DNA of 39,681 bases from Hungatella sp. (GTDB lineage: Bacteria; Bacillota; Clostridia; Lachnospirales; Lachnospiraceae): NCBI GenBank assembly GCA_022798105.1, contig JAAWLV010000004.1:1-39681 (forward strand). The letters are read 5' to 3'. Below the pieces are notes generated by a model, which ran no database searches, had not been told where the DNA came from, and worked only from the letters and a program-made list of their open reading frames with translations. How positions within the stretch are numbered: the first letter of the stretch is position 1; every line of letters starts with the position of its first letter. A program made the position numbers and the translations under genes. Shown here in pieces: positions 19,596-28,794 of this stretch.

Positions 19596-19635
19596 GCTCT
19601 CTGCCGATATCATGCCGGCAGGGGGCAGTTTTCTT
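19596..19635 (+). terminator. Rho-independent terminator after the TPM gene
   Basis: GCTCTCTGCCG (19596-19606) / CGGCAGGGGGC (19616-19626), 11 bp with two G:U pairs, then AGTTTTCTT. Confidence 0.7.
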
Positions 19636-19666
19636 CAATTATCTGGTAAAATCCCCAAAAACATGG

Positions 19667-19672
19667 TATACT
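19667..19672 (+). promoter_or_regulatory. Candidate -10 element (TATACT) for the glycan operon
   Basis: TATACT 32 nt before the hddC start and downstream of a terminator; no convincing -35. Confidence 0.35.
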
Positions 19673-19703
19673 TATGCAAAATTGAAAAAATGAGGACAAA
19701 ACT

Positions 19704-20414
19704 ATGCAGGCAATACTACTGGCAGGGGGTCTTGGTACCAGGCTGCGCAGTGTGGTAAGCGACCGTCCCAAGCCCATGGCGCTGATACAGGGGAGGCCTT
19801 TTATGGAATATGTGATAAAAGAACTGTCTGCCCAGGCCGTTGACCATATTATTTTTGCCGTGGGATACAAAGGTTCCATGGTGGAAGAGTACTTTGGAGA
19901 CGGGAGTACATTCGGGGTGCATGCCTCTTACGCTTATGAGGAAACGCTGCTGGGCACTGCCGGAGCCATAAAAAACGCTGCTAAGTACATGACGGATCCG
20001 GAAATTTTCGTGCTCAATGCGGACACCTTTTACAGGATGGACTACTGCCGTCTCACCCGGCAGAAGAAAGATATGGCTCTGGACATGGCTATGGTCTTAA
20101 GGGAAGTGGAAGACGTATCGCGGTACGGCCAGGCCGTGCTCACCCATGGGAGGCTGACAGGCTTTAACGAGAAGACAGACAGCCAGACCCGGGGAACTGT
20201 CAACGGCGGCGTCTATCTTTTATCGCGGGATCTGATCGACACGATCCCTGAAGGCAAAGTCTCTTTAGAACAGGAGATGATCCCGGCATGGCTGTCAGAA
20301 GGCAGAAAACTTGGGGGCTTTGTCAATGACGGATACTTTATCGATATCGGTATTCCTCAGGATTACTACCGGTTTATGGAAGATGTGGAGAAAGGGGTAC
20401 TGACATGGTCATAA
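19704..20414 (+). CDS. hddC: D-glycero-alpha-D-manno-heptose 1-phosphate guanylyltransferase (nucleotidyltransferase)
   Basis: AILLAGGLGTRLRSVVSDRPKPMALIQGRPFMEYV; followed by heptose kinase, phosphatase and isomerase genes. Confidence 0.82.
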   Translation: MQAILLAGGLGTRLRSVVSDRPKPMALIQGRPFMEYVIKELSAQAVDHIIFAVGYKGSMVEEYFGDGSTFGVHASYAYEETLLGTAGAIKNAAKYMTDPEIFVLNADTFYRMDYCRLTRQKKDMALDMAMVLREVEDVSRYGQAVLTHGRLTGFNEKTDSQTRGTVNGGVYLLSRDLIDTIPEGKVSLEQEMIPAWLSEGRKLGGFVNDGYFIDIGIPQDYYRFMEDVEKGVLTWS

Positions 20415-21484
20415 GAGGGAGAGCTCCGCTGAGGGTCAGCTTCGGCGGCGGCGGGACGGACGTGGCTCCTTTTTGCGAGGAACAGGGAGGTGCTATCATA
20501 GGGAGCACCATCAACAAATACGCCTACTGTTCCATTGTGCCCAGGGAGGACGATGAGATTATCGTCCATTCCCTGGATTTTGACATGACTGTAAAATACA
20601 ATGTCAGGGAAAACTATGTCTATGACGGGAGGCTGGATCTGGTGACGGCTGCCCTAAACGCCATGGAAATAAAAAAAGGGTGCGAGGTATATCTGCAGTG
20701 CGACGCGCCGCCGGGGTCCGGCCTGGGGACTTCCTCCACGGTGATGGTGGCGCTTCTCACGGCCATGGCCCGCTGGAAGGGTGTGGAACTGGACGGGTAC
20801 GCCATGGCAGATCTGGCATACAAGGTGGAGCGTGAGGACTTAAAGATAGACGGCGGCTATCAGGATCAGTACGCGTCCACCTTCGGCGGGTTCAATTTTA
20901 TTGAATTTCACGGGCGGAACAACGTGGTGGTCAACCCTCTGAGGATAAAGAAAGATATCATCCATGAACTGCAGTACAATCTGCTGCTGTGCTACACGGG
21001 AAAAGTACATGTTTCTGCCAATATCATCAGGGATCAGGTCAGCAATTACAAAAAGAAGGATCCCTTTGAGGCTATGTGCGAGGTAAAAGCTCTGGCCTAT
21101 GCCATGAAAGATGAACTGCTAAAAGGCAATCTCCACAGCTTTGGGAAGCTTCTGGATTATGGATGGCAGAGCAAGAAGCGCATGAGCAGCAAGATCACCA
21201 GCCCTCAGATAGACGAACTTTACGAGGAAGCGAAAAAGGCAGGGGCTTTGGGAGGAAAACTTTTGGGCGCCGGCGGCGGCGGATACCTTCTTGTGTACTG
21301 CCCCTACAATGTGAGACATAAAGTGGCGGCCCGGATGGAAGCTGCGGGAGGCCAGCTGGCAGACTGGAATTTTGAACTGCGGGGGGCTCAGGCCTGGATC
21401 GCGGACGAGAGCCGGTGGGCATACGACATGGTTCATGTGCAGATGCCGAACGGAACTTATGAATTTGACTTAGAAAGGTTTTAG
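20405..21484 (+). CDS. hddA: D-glycero-alpha-D-manno-heptose 7-phosphate kinase (GHMP family)
   Basis: RAPLRVSFGGGGTDVAPFCEEQGG, PPGSGLGTSSTVMVALL, KLLGAGGGGYLLVYC. Confidence 0.88.
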   Translation: MVIRGRAPLRVSFGGGGTDVAPFCEEQGGAIIGSTINKYAYCSIVPREDDEIIVHSLDFDMTVKYNVRENYVYDGRLDLVTAALNAMEIKKGCEVYLQCDAPPGSGLGTSSTVMVALLTAMARWKGVELDGYAMADLAYKVEREDLKIDGGYQDQYASTFGGFNFIEFHGRNNVVVNPLRIKKDIIHELQYNLLLCYTGKVHVSANIIRDQVSNYKKKDPFEAMCEVKALAYAMKDELLKGNLHSFGKLLDYGWQSKKRMSSKITSPQIDELYEEAKKAGALGGKLLGAGGGGYLLVYCPYNVRHKVAARMEAAGGQLADWNFELRGAQAWIADESRWAYDMVHVQMPNGTYEFDLERF

Positions 21485-21487
21485 ACC

Positions 21488-22075
21488 ATGGAAAAGGCAG
21501 TGTTTTTAGATCGGGACGGAACCATCAATAAAGAAGTAACCTATCTGTACCGTCCTGAGGATCTTATCATTCTGCCCGGAGTGCCCCAGGCCATAAAAAG
21601 GCTTAAGGACCATGGGTTTCGCATCATAGTGGTGACCAACCAGGCCGGCATCGCAAGGGGATACTATACCGTGGAGCAGATGCACAAACTCCATCAGTAT
21701 CTTAACGATCGGCTGAAAAAGGACGGCGCATGGATCGATCGGTTTTACTATTGCCCTCACCACCCGCAACACGGAATCGGGGAGTACAAAAAAATGTGCC
21801 GCTGCAGAAAACCGGGCACGGGAATGTTTGAGGCGGCCCGGCAGGAGTACGGCATTGACAAGAACCGTTCCTATATGATTGGGGACAAGCGCATTGATGT
21901 CCAGGCGGGACATAATTTTGGTATATGCAGCATTCTGGTGGGGACAGGATACGGCATGGAAGAGAGGGAGAAAAGCAGAAGCTTGGGGGAGGAGCCATTT
22001 TATGATTTTTACTCGGAAACTCTTATGGGCGCAGCAGAATTTATTATCGGAAAGGAATATAAAAGGCATGAATGA
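21488..22075 (+). CDS. gmhB: D-glycero-D-manno-heptose 1,7-bisphosphate phosphatase (HAD family)
   Basis: FLDRDGTINKEVTYLYRPEDL, VTNQAGIARGYY, CRCRKPGTGMFEAA, MIGDKRIDVQAG. Confidence 0.9.
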   Translation: MEKAVFLDRDGTINKEVTYLYRPEDLIILPGVPQAIKRLKDHGFRIIVVTNQAGIARGYYTVEQMHKLHQYLNDRLKKDGAWIDRFYYCPHHPQHGIGEYKKMCRCRKPGTGMFEAARQEYGIDKNRSYMIGDKRIDVQAGHNFGICSILVGTGYGMEEREKSRSLGEEPFYDFYSETLMGAAEFIIGKEYKRHE

Positions 22076-22709
22076 TATGGCTTATTTAGAAGAACTGACG
22101 GACCGATATCCGGGGCTGGATCCGGTTAAAGAATCTGTCAGGAAGGCATATGAGATTTTAAAAGAGTGCTTTTCTTCGGGGCATAAACTTTTGGTGGCGG
22201 GAAACGGCGGAAGCGCGGCAGACTCGGAGCATATTGTCGGAGAGCTGATGAAGGGCTTTGTAAAGAGACGCTGTCTTCCGGAGGATATGGTACGCCGTAT
22301 GGAGGAGATTGACGGCCAGACAGGGAGAGAACTGGCATCAAAGCTCCAGGAAGGCCTTCCGGCCATTGCCCTTACCGGCCACCCTGGCCTTTCCACGGCA
22401 TTTTTAAATGATGTGGACGGGCTTATGGTATATGCCCAGCAGGTTTACGGCTACGGCCAGGAGGGGGATGTGTTTCTGGGAATTTCCACTTCCGGCAATG
22501 CGGCCAATATTCACTATGCCCTGGTGGCAGCCAAAGCCAAGGGCATGAAGGTTATCGGTCTCACAGGAAAGGACGGCGGAAAGCTGGGAAGATACGCAGA
22601 CACGGCCATCATTGTCCCGGAGCAGGAGACCTACAAGATTCAGGAACTGCATCTGCCCATTTACCATACCCTGTGCCTGATGCTGGAGGAATTCTTTTTC
22701 CAAAGCTGA
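22068..22709 (+). CDS. gmhA: Sedoheptulose-7-phosphate isomerase (SIS domain)
   Basis: LLVAGNGGSAADSEHIVGELMKGF, FLGISTSGNAANI. Start set to ATG 22068 (ATGAATGA overlap with gmhB) instead of track start 21879. Confidence 0.88.
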   Translation: MNDMAYLEELTDRYPGLDPVKESVRKAYEILKECFSSGHKLLVAGNGGSAADSEHIVGELMKGFVKRRCLPEDMVRRMEEIDGQTGRELASKLQEGLPAIALTGHPGLSTAFLNDVDGLMVYAQQVYGYGQEGDVFLGISTSGNAANIHYALVAAKAKGMKVIGLTGKDGGKLGRYADTAIIVPEQETYKIQELHLPIYHTLCLMLEEFFFQS

Positions 22710-22733
22710 ATCAAAGGAAAATGAGGATAGATT

Positions 22734-23516
22734 ATGGGATTTCATACATTTGTTATTTGTGCCTACGGCCAGTCTCCCTATTTGGAAGCGTGTATCCGCT
22801 CCTTAAAGGCTCAGACAGTGCCCACAGAGATCATCTGCGCCACATCCACTCCCGGACCGTGGCTTGCGGGCATTCTTGAGAAACATCGTATTCCTCTCTG
22901 GGTGAGGGATGGCCAGAGCAATATCCAGGACGACTGGAACTTTGCCGTGGAAAAAGCCGGGGGAACATTCGTGACCATTGCTCACCAGGATGATCTATAC
23001 GGCAGGCATTACGTGGAAGAACTGTGCAAAGCATACAAAAAATGGCCGGATATGACTGTGTTCATGAGCGACGCCGTTGTGATAAAACAGGGAAAGCTGT
23101 GTTGGGGCGGAGCGGTGGAGGCGGTAAAGAAGGCGCTGCGCCTGCCCTGGCGTCCGGCGTTTCTGTGCCATTTAACCGCTGTAAAAAGGAGCGGGCTTAT
23201 GTTTGGCAACCCGGTCATGTGTCCGTCATGCAGTTACAGGAAAGAAAAACTTTCCATGCCTTTGTTTTCAGGCGGCTACGACTTTGTGCTGGACTGGGAA
23301 TGCATGAGAAAACTGGCCGGGGAGCCGGGAAGGTTTGTCTGTGTGGAGAGACCTCTTTTGTACTACCGGGTTCACGACGGGGCGACCACCAAAGCCTGCA
23401 TCCGGGATCACAGGAGAGAGCGGGAAGAGCGTCAGATGTTTGAAAAAATATGGCCGGGACGGATTGCGGCGGGAATTATGGTCTTGTACCGCCTGGCCTA
23501 CAGAAATTACCGGTGA
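22734..23516 (+). CDS. Family 2 glycosyltransferase
   Basis: GT-A start FVICAYGQSPYLEACIRSLKAQT and 'IAHQDDLYGRHYVEEL'. Confidence 0.8.
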   Translation: MGFHTFVICAYGQSPYLEACIRSLKAQTVPTEIICATSTPGPWLAGILEKHRIPLWVRDGQSNIQDDWNFAVEKAGGTFVTIAHQDDLYGRHYVEELCKAYKKWPDMTVFMSDAVVIKQGKLCWGGAVEAVKKALRLPWRPAFLCHLTAVKRSGLMFGNPVMCPSCSYRKEKLSMPLFSGGYDFVLDWECMRKLAGEPGRFVCVERPLLYYRVHDGATTKACIRDHRREREERQMFEKIWPGRIAAGIMVLYRLAYRNYR

Positions 23517-23560
23517 GGTCTGGGAGCTCAGACCGGGAAGATATTGGAGGAAATGGCTGA

Positions 23561-25414
23561 ATGGAGAAAAAACGTGCCGGTGTGTGGCAGTACCGATGGA
23601 AAGACGAGGTGATCATAGCAGGCCTGCTGCTGGCCTTCGGGTTTTTTATTAATGCGGGGATCGAGATTCGGGGCCTGTTTATGGACGATTTGTATCTGTG
23701 GTCCTGCTACGGCGAACAGACCTTTCGGGAATTTGTGTTTCCCATGGGCAGCACCCGGTTCCGGTTCCTGTATTATCTGGCGGCTTATGTGGAATTGGGG
23801 CTTATAGGAAGCCATGTAACCTGGTTTGTTCCTGTTAACATAATTGTCAACAGTGCTATAGCCTACACCTTATGCCGGTTTGCCAGGACGCTTTCCGGCA
23901 ACAATATCATCGGATTCATAAGCGGTTTTTTGTATCTTTTATCCAGGATGTCTTACTATCAGATATCCCAGGTGTACGGGCTCATGGAGTCTTTGGCGCT
24001 GTGGGCTGCCATAGGAATTCTGTACTGCCTCTACAAATATATCAATGAGCCGGGGCAGGAACTCAAATGGTTTTGGATGGCCAACGGCCTGTATTTTGCG
24101 GTGTGCTTTATCCATGAGCGCTATATGGTTCTTCTGCCGCTGCTGTTTGTTGTGCTTGTGATGAAGCGGAACAAACAGTGGAGGAATTGGCTTGTGCCTG
24201 CGGCGGTATTTGTGTTGGTGCAGCTTATACGTCTGGCCGCCATCGGTACGGTGATGCCTGCGGGAACCGGAGGCACGGAGGTGGCGGATACTCTGAATTT
24301 CAGGCAGGCGTTCTTATTTGCCGTCCAGCAGGTACTGTACTTGTTCGGAATCAACACAGGCGGAAGTTATCTGAGCGCCTTAAGCTGGCAGGAGTCTTCA
24401 CGATGGATAAAGGTGTTTATAGTTTTGGCTGACATGGTGGTTCTGGCTGTTATGATACTCTTTATTATAAAAGTAATACGGAGTAAGTGGGAGAGAATGG
24501 CCGTTTTGAGAAACTGTCTGCTGTTTTTCCTTTTTATCGGGGCCTGCATCGCCTGTTCCAGCGTCACGATCCGGGTGGAAGTCCGCTGGGTTTACGTGTC
24601 TATGGCTGCGGCCTGGCTGTGGCTGGCATACATGTGCGGAGTTATCGCAAGGCCTTCTTCCGGGAAGCCGGAGGCGGTGAGACGTGTGCCGGATTACCGG
24701 TGGGCTCTGGTCTGCACCGGACTGGCCTTGGCCTACACGTTGCTGGTGATCCCGGCGGAGACTTATTACCGGAACCATTTTTCCAATCTGTATTACTGGA
24801 ATAACCAGAAACAGTACAACTCCCTGGCTGAACAGACCTATGAAAAGTACGGCGATGCCGTTTTTGGGAAAAAGATTTATATTTTGAAGAATACTTATGA
24901 GGTCAGTGAGTTTTATGCTGATACGTTCTTCAAGGTTTTCGATAAGGAGAGAAAGGCAGAAGGTACAGAGGTAATCTTTGTTGACAGCATCCGGGAGTTC
25001 GGCCAGGTGAACAACAATATGCTGATCATTCGGGAGGATCCGGCTTTTCATGCCTACCAGGATATTACGGAGGCAGTGAGGATCCTGAAATGTGAGCCTG
25101 TCTACGGTTATTACCGCGACGGGTGGATGGATGAGAGCGCAAAGCTTCGGGTGATGGCCGGAAGCAGCGGTGTGATTGGGCTTCAGCTGATGTATCCGGG
25201 AGTTATGGACGGCCATGAAAAGACGGTGATCTATCAGAACGGCGAACTGGCGGCCCAGGTGGAGATCAGGGAAAACATTACCCATGTGGATCTGAAAACC
25301 AGACCCTATGAGATTGTGGAACTGGATTTTGAGCATAATTTTTATCTGGAGGATGCCCAGGAACAGCGGGGAGAAAAACGTTTTTCCATGATGGTGGAGA
25401 TCACGGCGGATTAG
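23561..25414 (+). CDS. Polytopic membrane protein, GT-C glycosyltransferase-like
   Basis: Many TM segments; acidic first-loop motif 'LFMDDLYLWSCYG' resembles GT-C enzymes; soluble C-terminal domain. Confidence 0.55.
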   Translation: MEKKRAGVWQYRWKDEVIIAGLLLAFGFFINAGIEIRGLFMDDLYLWSCYGEQTFREFVFPMGSTRFRFLYYLAAYVELGLIGSHVTWFVPVNIIVNSAIAYTLCRFARTLSGNNIIGFISGFLYLLSRMSYYQISQVYGLMESLALWAAIGILYCLYKYINEPGQELKWFWMANGLYFAVCFIHERYMVLLPLLFVVLVMKRNKQWRNWLVPAAVFVLVQLIRLAAIGTVMPAGTGGTEVADTLNFRQAFLFAVQQVLYLFGINTGGSYLSALSWQESSRWIKVFIVLADMVVLAVMILFIIKVIRSKWERMAVLRNCLLFFLFIGACIACSSVTIRVEVRWVYVSMAAAWLWLAYMCGVIARPSSGKPEAVRRVPDYRWALVCTGLALAYTLLVIPAETYYRNHFSNLYYWNNQKQYNSLAEQTYEKYGDAVFGKKIYILKNTYEVSEFYADTFFKVFDKERKAEGTEVIFVDSIREFGQVNNNMLIIREDPAFHAYQDITEAVRILKCEPVYGYYRDGWMDESAKLRVMAGSSGVIGLQLMYPGVMDGHEKTVIYQNGELAAQVEIRENITHVDLKTRPYEIVELDFEHNFYLEDAQEQRGEKRFSMMVEITAD

Positions 25415-25443
25415 CGCCGTTTCAGGGCAAAAAAGAGGAGCTT

Positions 25444-26868
25444 ATGAAGACTGGGAAGTGGTGCTATTTTCTGCCGGTCATCGGCGTGGCCTTCGGCCTG
25501 TGGTATGTCCGGGCAGCTTTTGCGGATGTGGTTTACTCGGACTATATCCGCCTGGTGAACAGCTATCTGCCGGATGTTTGGGATCCGGACAAGTTTTTTG
25601 TGGGGGATATCCTGACCCGTATCCCTCTTAATTACGCGGCCAGGATTATCAATGTGACGTTTTTTGACTACAGCATACGGTTTGACCAGGTTCTTGGGAT
25701 TCTTTTCTTAGGTGTCTCCGCATTGCAGATAACGTCATACTGCGTCAGGCAGAGGATCCCTGCGGTGTGGACGCTGAGTCTTACATTCCTGATATTCAGC
25801 CTGAATAAATGGGAGATGATGATAAACGGCAGCGGGTGGATCCATTTTCTGGCCTTTACAGGGTTTTACTGCCACTACCTGGTGCTGGAGCGGGTGTGGA
25901 GAGGCCGGGAGAAGAAACGGGATCATATGTGGCTTGTGGTTCTGCCGTGGATTGTGACGATCGGGACGGCAGGGCCTTACTGTGCTATTTACACGGTGGT
26001 GCTTTTGCTGGCCTACGGTTTTCGGATGGCACTCAAAAAAGCGAAAGGGGGGCAGTGGGAAAAGCGATACCTGGTGTATGGCATGTCGGCCATAGTCCCT
26101 CTTCTTTTGTATATAGTGAGCAGTTCCCTGGCGGAGCCGGAGAAACTGGGGGTGGCAGAGGTGCCGCTTATGACGCAGCTTGTGGACACGCCGGGCTTTT
26201 TTGTCCGGTTTTTCGTGAAATCTTTTTCTTCCATGGCAGTGGGGGTAGAGTGCGCACAGGCTGTGTTTTCCGGCAATCTGCCCTATTTCATCCTGGGGGG
26301 AGCGGTCATGGCGGGGTATGGGCTGGCGCTGTGGCAGCAGTGGCGGTACAAATTATATGAAGAGACCATATTTCCCCTTTTGCTTGTGTGGGCAGGGGGA
26401 TTGAATCATCTGCTGATCCTTGTGTCCCGGTGGGTATTTCTGAGGGAAGATTACGGTATGTCTTCCAGGTATGCTCTGCAGTTTCAGGTGGGGATCCTTG
26501 GTATGCTGCTGACCTTCGGGCTTGCGGGACGAAAGATGGCAGACAATAAGACGGCCGGCGGAAGCCTCCGGGGATTGGGGGAAGGCGCGGGGAGGGCTGC
26601 GGCACGGTGTTTTATGGCCGGTGTTACGGTTTTGCTGCTGGCAGGAAATGGGTATACCACGGTTCAGGAAGTAAAAAAAGCGCCCTACAGGAAGGAACGC
26701 TGCATGGAGCGGGCGCAACTGGCCCTGGATTTTGAGAACAGGACGGACGAGGAGCTTAAGGCCAACTTTGAATACCATATGAGCAGGCCGGAGGGCGGCC
26801 GGGAAGTTCGGGCGGCCCTGGAGATCTTAAAGAAACAGCAGTGGAATATTTTCCGACAGCAGAAATAA
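25444..26868 (+). CDS. Polytopic membrane protein, possible GT-C / Gtr-type
   Basis: Many TM segments, first-loop 'VVYSDYIRLVNSYLPDVW'; within glycan locus. Confidence 0.5.
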   Translation: MKTGKWCYFLPVIGVAFGLWYVRAAFADVVYSDYIRLVNSYLPDVWDPDKFFVGDILTRIPLNYAARIINVTFFDYSIRFDQVLGILFLGVSALQITSYCVRQRIPAVWTLSLTFLIFSLNKWEMMINGSGWIHFLAFTGFYCHYLVLERVWRGREKKRDHMWLVVLPWIVTIGTAGPYCAIYTVVLLLAYGFRMALKKAKGGQWEKRYLVYGMSAIVPLLLYIVSSSLAEPEKLGVAEVPLMTQLVDTPGFFVRFFVKSFSSMAVGVECAQAVFSGNLPYFILGGAVMAGYGLALWQQWRYKLYEETIFPLLLVWAGGLNHLLILVSRWVFLREDYGMSSRYALQFQVGILGMLLTFGLAGRKMADNKTAGGSLRGLGEGAGRAAARCFMAGVTVLLLAGNGYTTVQEVKKAPYRKERCMERAQLALDFENRTDEELKANFEYHMSRPEGGREVRAALEILKKQQWNIFRQQK

Positions 26869-26882
26869 AGGAGAAAAGACGA

Positions 26883-27659
26883 ATGAAGGTAGTAATCTTA
26901 GCCGGAGGATTCGGCAGCAGGATCAGCGAACAGAGCCATCTGAAACCAAAACCCATGATTGAGATCGGGGAAAAGCCCATTTTGTGGCATATCATGAAAT
27001 ATTACTCGGAATTTGGATTTCATGAGTTTGTCATCTGCCTGGGGTACAAACAGTATGTGGTGAAGGAGTTTTTTGCCGATTATTTTCTCCACACATCGGA
27101 TGTGACCTTTGACCTGGCAAATAATAAGATGGAAGTTCACAACAATTACGCGGAGCCCTGGAAGGTGACGCTGGTGGATACGGGACTCAACACCATGACA
27201 GGGGGAAGGGTCAAACGGATTCAGCCCTTTGTGGGACAGGAGCCGTTTATGCTGACCTACGGTGACGGGGTGTGCAATGTGGATCTGGGGGCGCTGCTTA
27301 AGTTCCATGAGGGACATGGGAAAACAGCTACCATAACCACGGTGAGCATTGCCCAGATGAAAGGTGTTCTGGATGTGGGCGCAGACCATGTGGTGCGTTC
27401 GTTCAGGGAGAAGAAGGAGGCGGACGCAAGCCTTATCAACGGCGGATTTATGGTTCTGAACCCGGAGATCTTCGATTACCTGATAGATGATTCCACGGTG
27501 TTTGAGCAGGAGCCTCTCCAGAGGCTGGCGGCCCGCGGGCAGCTGATGGGGTATCACCATGACGGGTTCTGGCAGTGCATGGACACCCAGCGGGAGATGA
27601 AAAAGCTGGAGAATCTGTGGCAGAGCGGGAATGCGCCGTGGAAAATATGGAAGAATTAA
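26883..27659 (+). CDS. rfbF: Glucose-1-phosphate cytidylyltransferase
   Basis: MKVVILAGGFGSRISEQSHLKPKPMIEIGEKPILWHIMKYYSEFGFHEFVICLGYK is the RfbF/DdhA signature. Start corrected from 26841. Confidence 0.95.
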   Translation: MKVVILAGGFGSRISEQSHLKPKPMIEIGEKPILWHIMKYYSEFGFHEFVICLGYKQYVVKEFFADYFLHTSDVTFDLANNKMEVHNNYAEPWKVTLVDTGLNTMTGGRVKRIQPFVGQEPFMLTYGDGVCNVDLGALLKFHEGHGKTATITTVSIAQMKGVLDVGADHVVRSFREKKEADASLINGGFMVLNPEIFDYLIDDSTVFEQEPLQRLAARGQLMGYHHDGFWQCMDTQREMKKLENLWQSGNAPWKIWKN

Positions 27660-27690
27660 TATTAAGGATACTTTGGAAAGGACAGACAAG

Positions 27691-28767
27691 ATGAGGGATA
27701 CCTGGGACACATTCTGCAGATTTTATAAGGGGAAAAACGTGCTGGTTACAGGGCATACAGGCTTTAAAGGTTCCTGGCTGTGCCGGATTCTGACAGATAT
27801 GGGGGCCGTGGTTGCGGGCTATGCCAAGGAGCCGCCTACAAACCCCAGCCTGTTTTACGGGGCAGGGCTGGGGGAAACCATGGACAGCGTTATAGGCGAT
27901 ATTCGGGATCGGAAGCTCTTAAAAGAGGTCTTTGACCGGGTTCAGCCGGAGATTGTATTTCATCTGGCAGCCCAGCCCATTGTGCGGGATTCCTACAAGG
28001 ATCCGGTCTGCACCTATGAAACCAATGTGATGGGGACGGTCAATATGCTGGAGTGTGTCCGCCTCACCGAGTCGGTGCGATCCTGCCTGAATGTGACTAC
28101 GGACAAGGTCTATGAGAACAGGGAGTGGGAGTATGGGTACAGGGAATGCGACAATCTGGACGGGTACGACCCCTACTCCAACAGCAAGTCCTGTTCGGAG
28201 CTGGTGACCCACAGCTATGTGAAGTCATTTTTCGGCGACAGAAGATGCAGGATATCCACAGCCAGGGCCGGCAATGTCATTGGCGGCGGCGATTTTGCCA
28301 ATGACCGGATTATTCCGGATTGTATCCGCGCGGCGGCGGCAGGGAAAGCGGTTATTGTCCGCAATCCCCACTCGGTCAGGCCGTATCAGCACGTATTGGA
28401 ACCGCTGTTTGTCTACCTGACCATTGCCATGAAACAGTATGAGGATCCGGCTTTTGCAGGCTGTTATAATGTGGGGCCGGAGGATCGGGACTGCGTGACC
28501 ACAGGAACTCTGGCAGATCTGTTCTGCGGGGCCTGGGGGGAAGGGGCGGCATGGGTAAACCAATATGACGGAGGCCCTCATGAAGCCAATTTCCTGAAAC
28601 TGGACTGCTCAAAGATCAAGCATGTGTTTCACTGGCAGCCCCGCATGGATATCAGGGAGGCGGTGGCATGGACCGTGGAGTGGACGAAAGCCTATCTGGC
28701 CGGGGAAGAGATCCTGAACATTATGGATTCTCAGATCCATAAGTTTTTTCAGAGAGATAAAGCATAA
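27691..28767 (+). CDS. rfbG: CDP-glucose 4,6-dehydratase
   Basis: NVLVTGHTGFKGSWLCRIL, FHLAAQPIVRDSYKDPVCTYETNVMGT; follows rfbF. Start corrected from 27631. Confidence 0.95.
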   Translation: MRDTWDTFCRFYKGKNVLVTGHTGFKGSWLCRILTDMGAVVAGYAKEPPTNPSLFYGAGLGETMDSVIGDIRDRKLLKEVFDRVQPEIVFHLAAQPIVRDSYKDPVCTYETNVMGTVNMLECVRLTESVRSCLNVTTDKVYENREWEYGYRECDNLDGYDPYSNSKSCSELVTHSYVKSFFGDRRCRISTARAGNVIGGGDFANDRIIPDCIRAAAAGKAVIVRNPHSVRPYQHVLEPLFVYLTIAMKQYEDPAFAGCYNVGPEDRDCVTTGTLADLFCGAWGEGAAWVNQYDGGPHEANFLKLDCSKIKHVFHWQPRMDIREAVAWTVEWTKAYLAGEEILNIMDSQIHKFFQRDKA

Positions 28768-28794
28768 TTTGGATAGAAAAGAGGACATGTAGTT

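Noticed and set aside
24398-25336. 312-aa minus-strand ORF inside the GT-C-like gene
   Set aside because: His/Pro-rich, low-plausibility translation; long antisense frames are expected in GC-rich coding DNA.
25809-26360. 183-aa alternate-frame + strand ORF in the second polytopic gene
   Set aside because: Gly/Arg-rich frame-shifted translation inside a better-supported TM protein frame.
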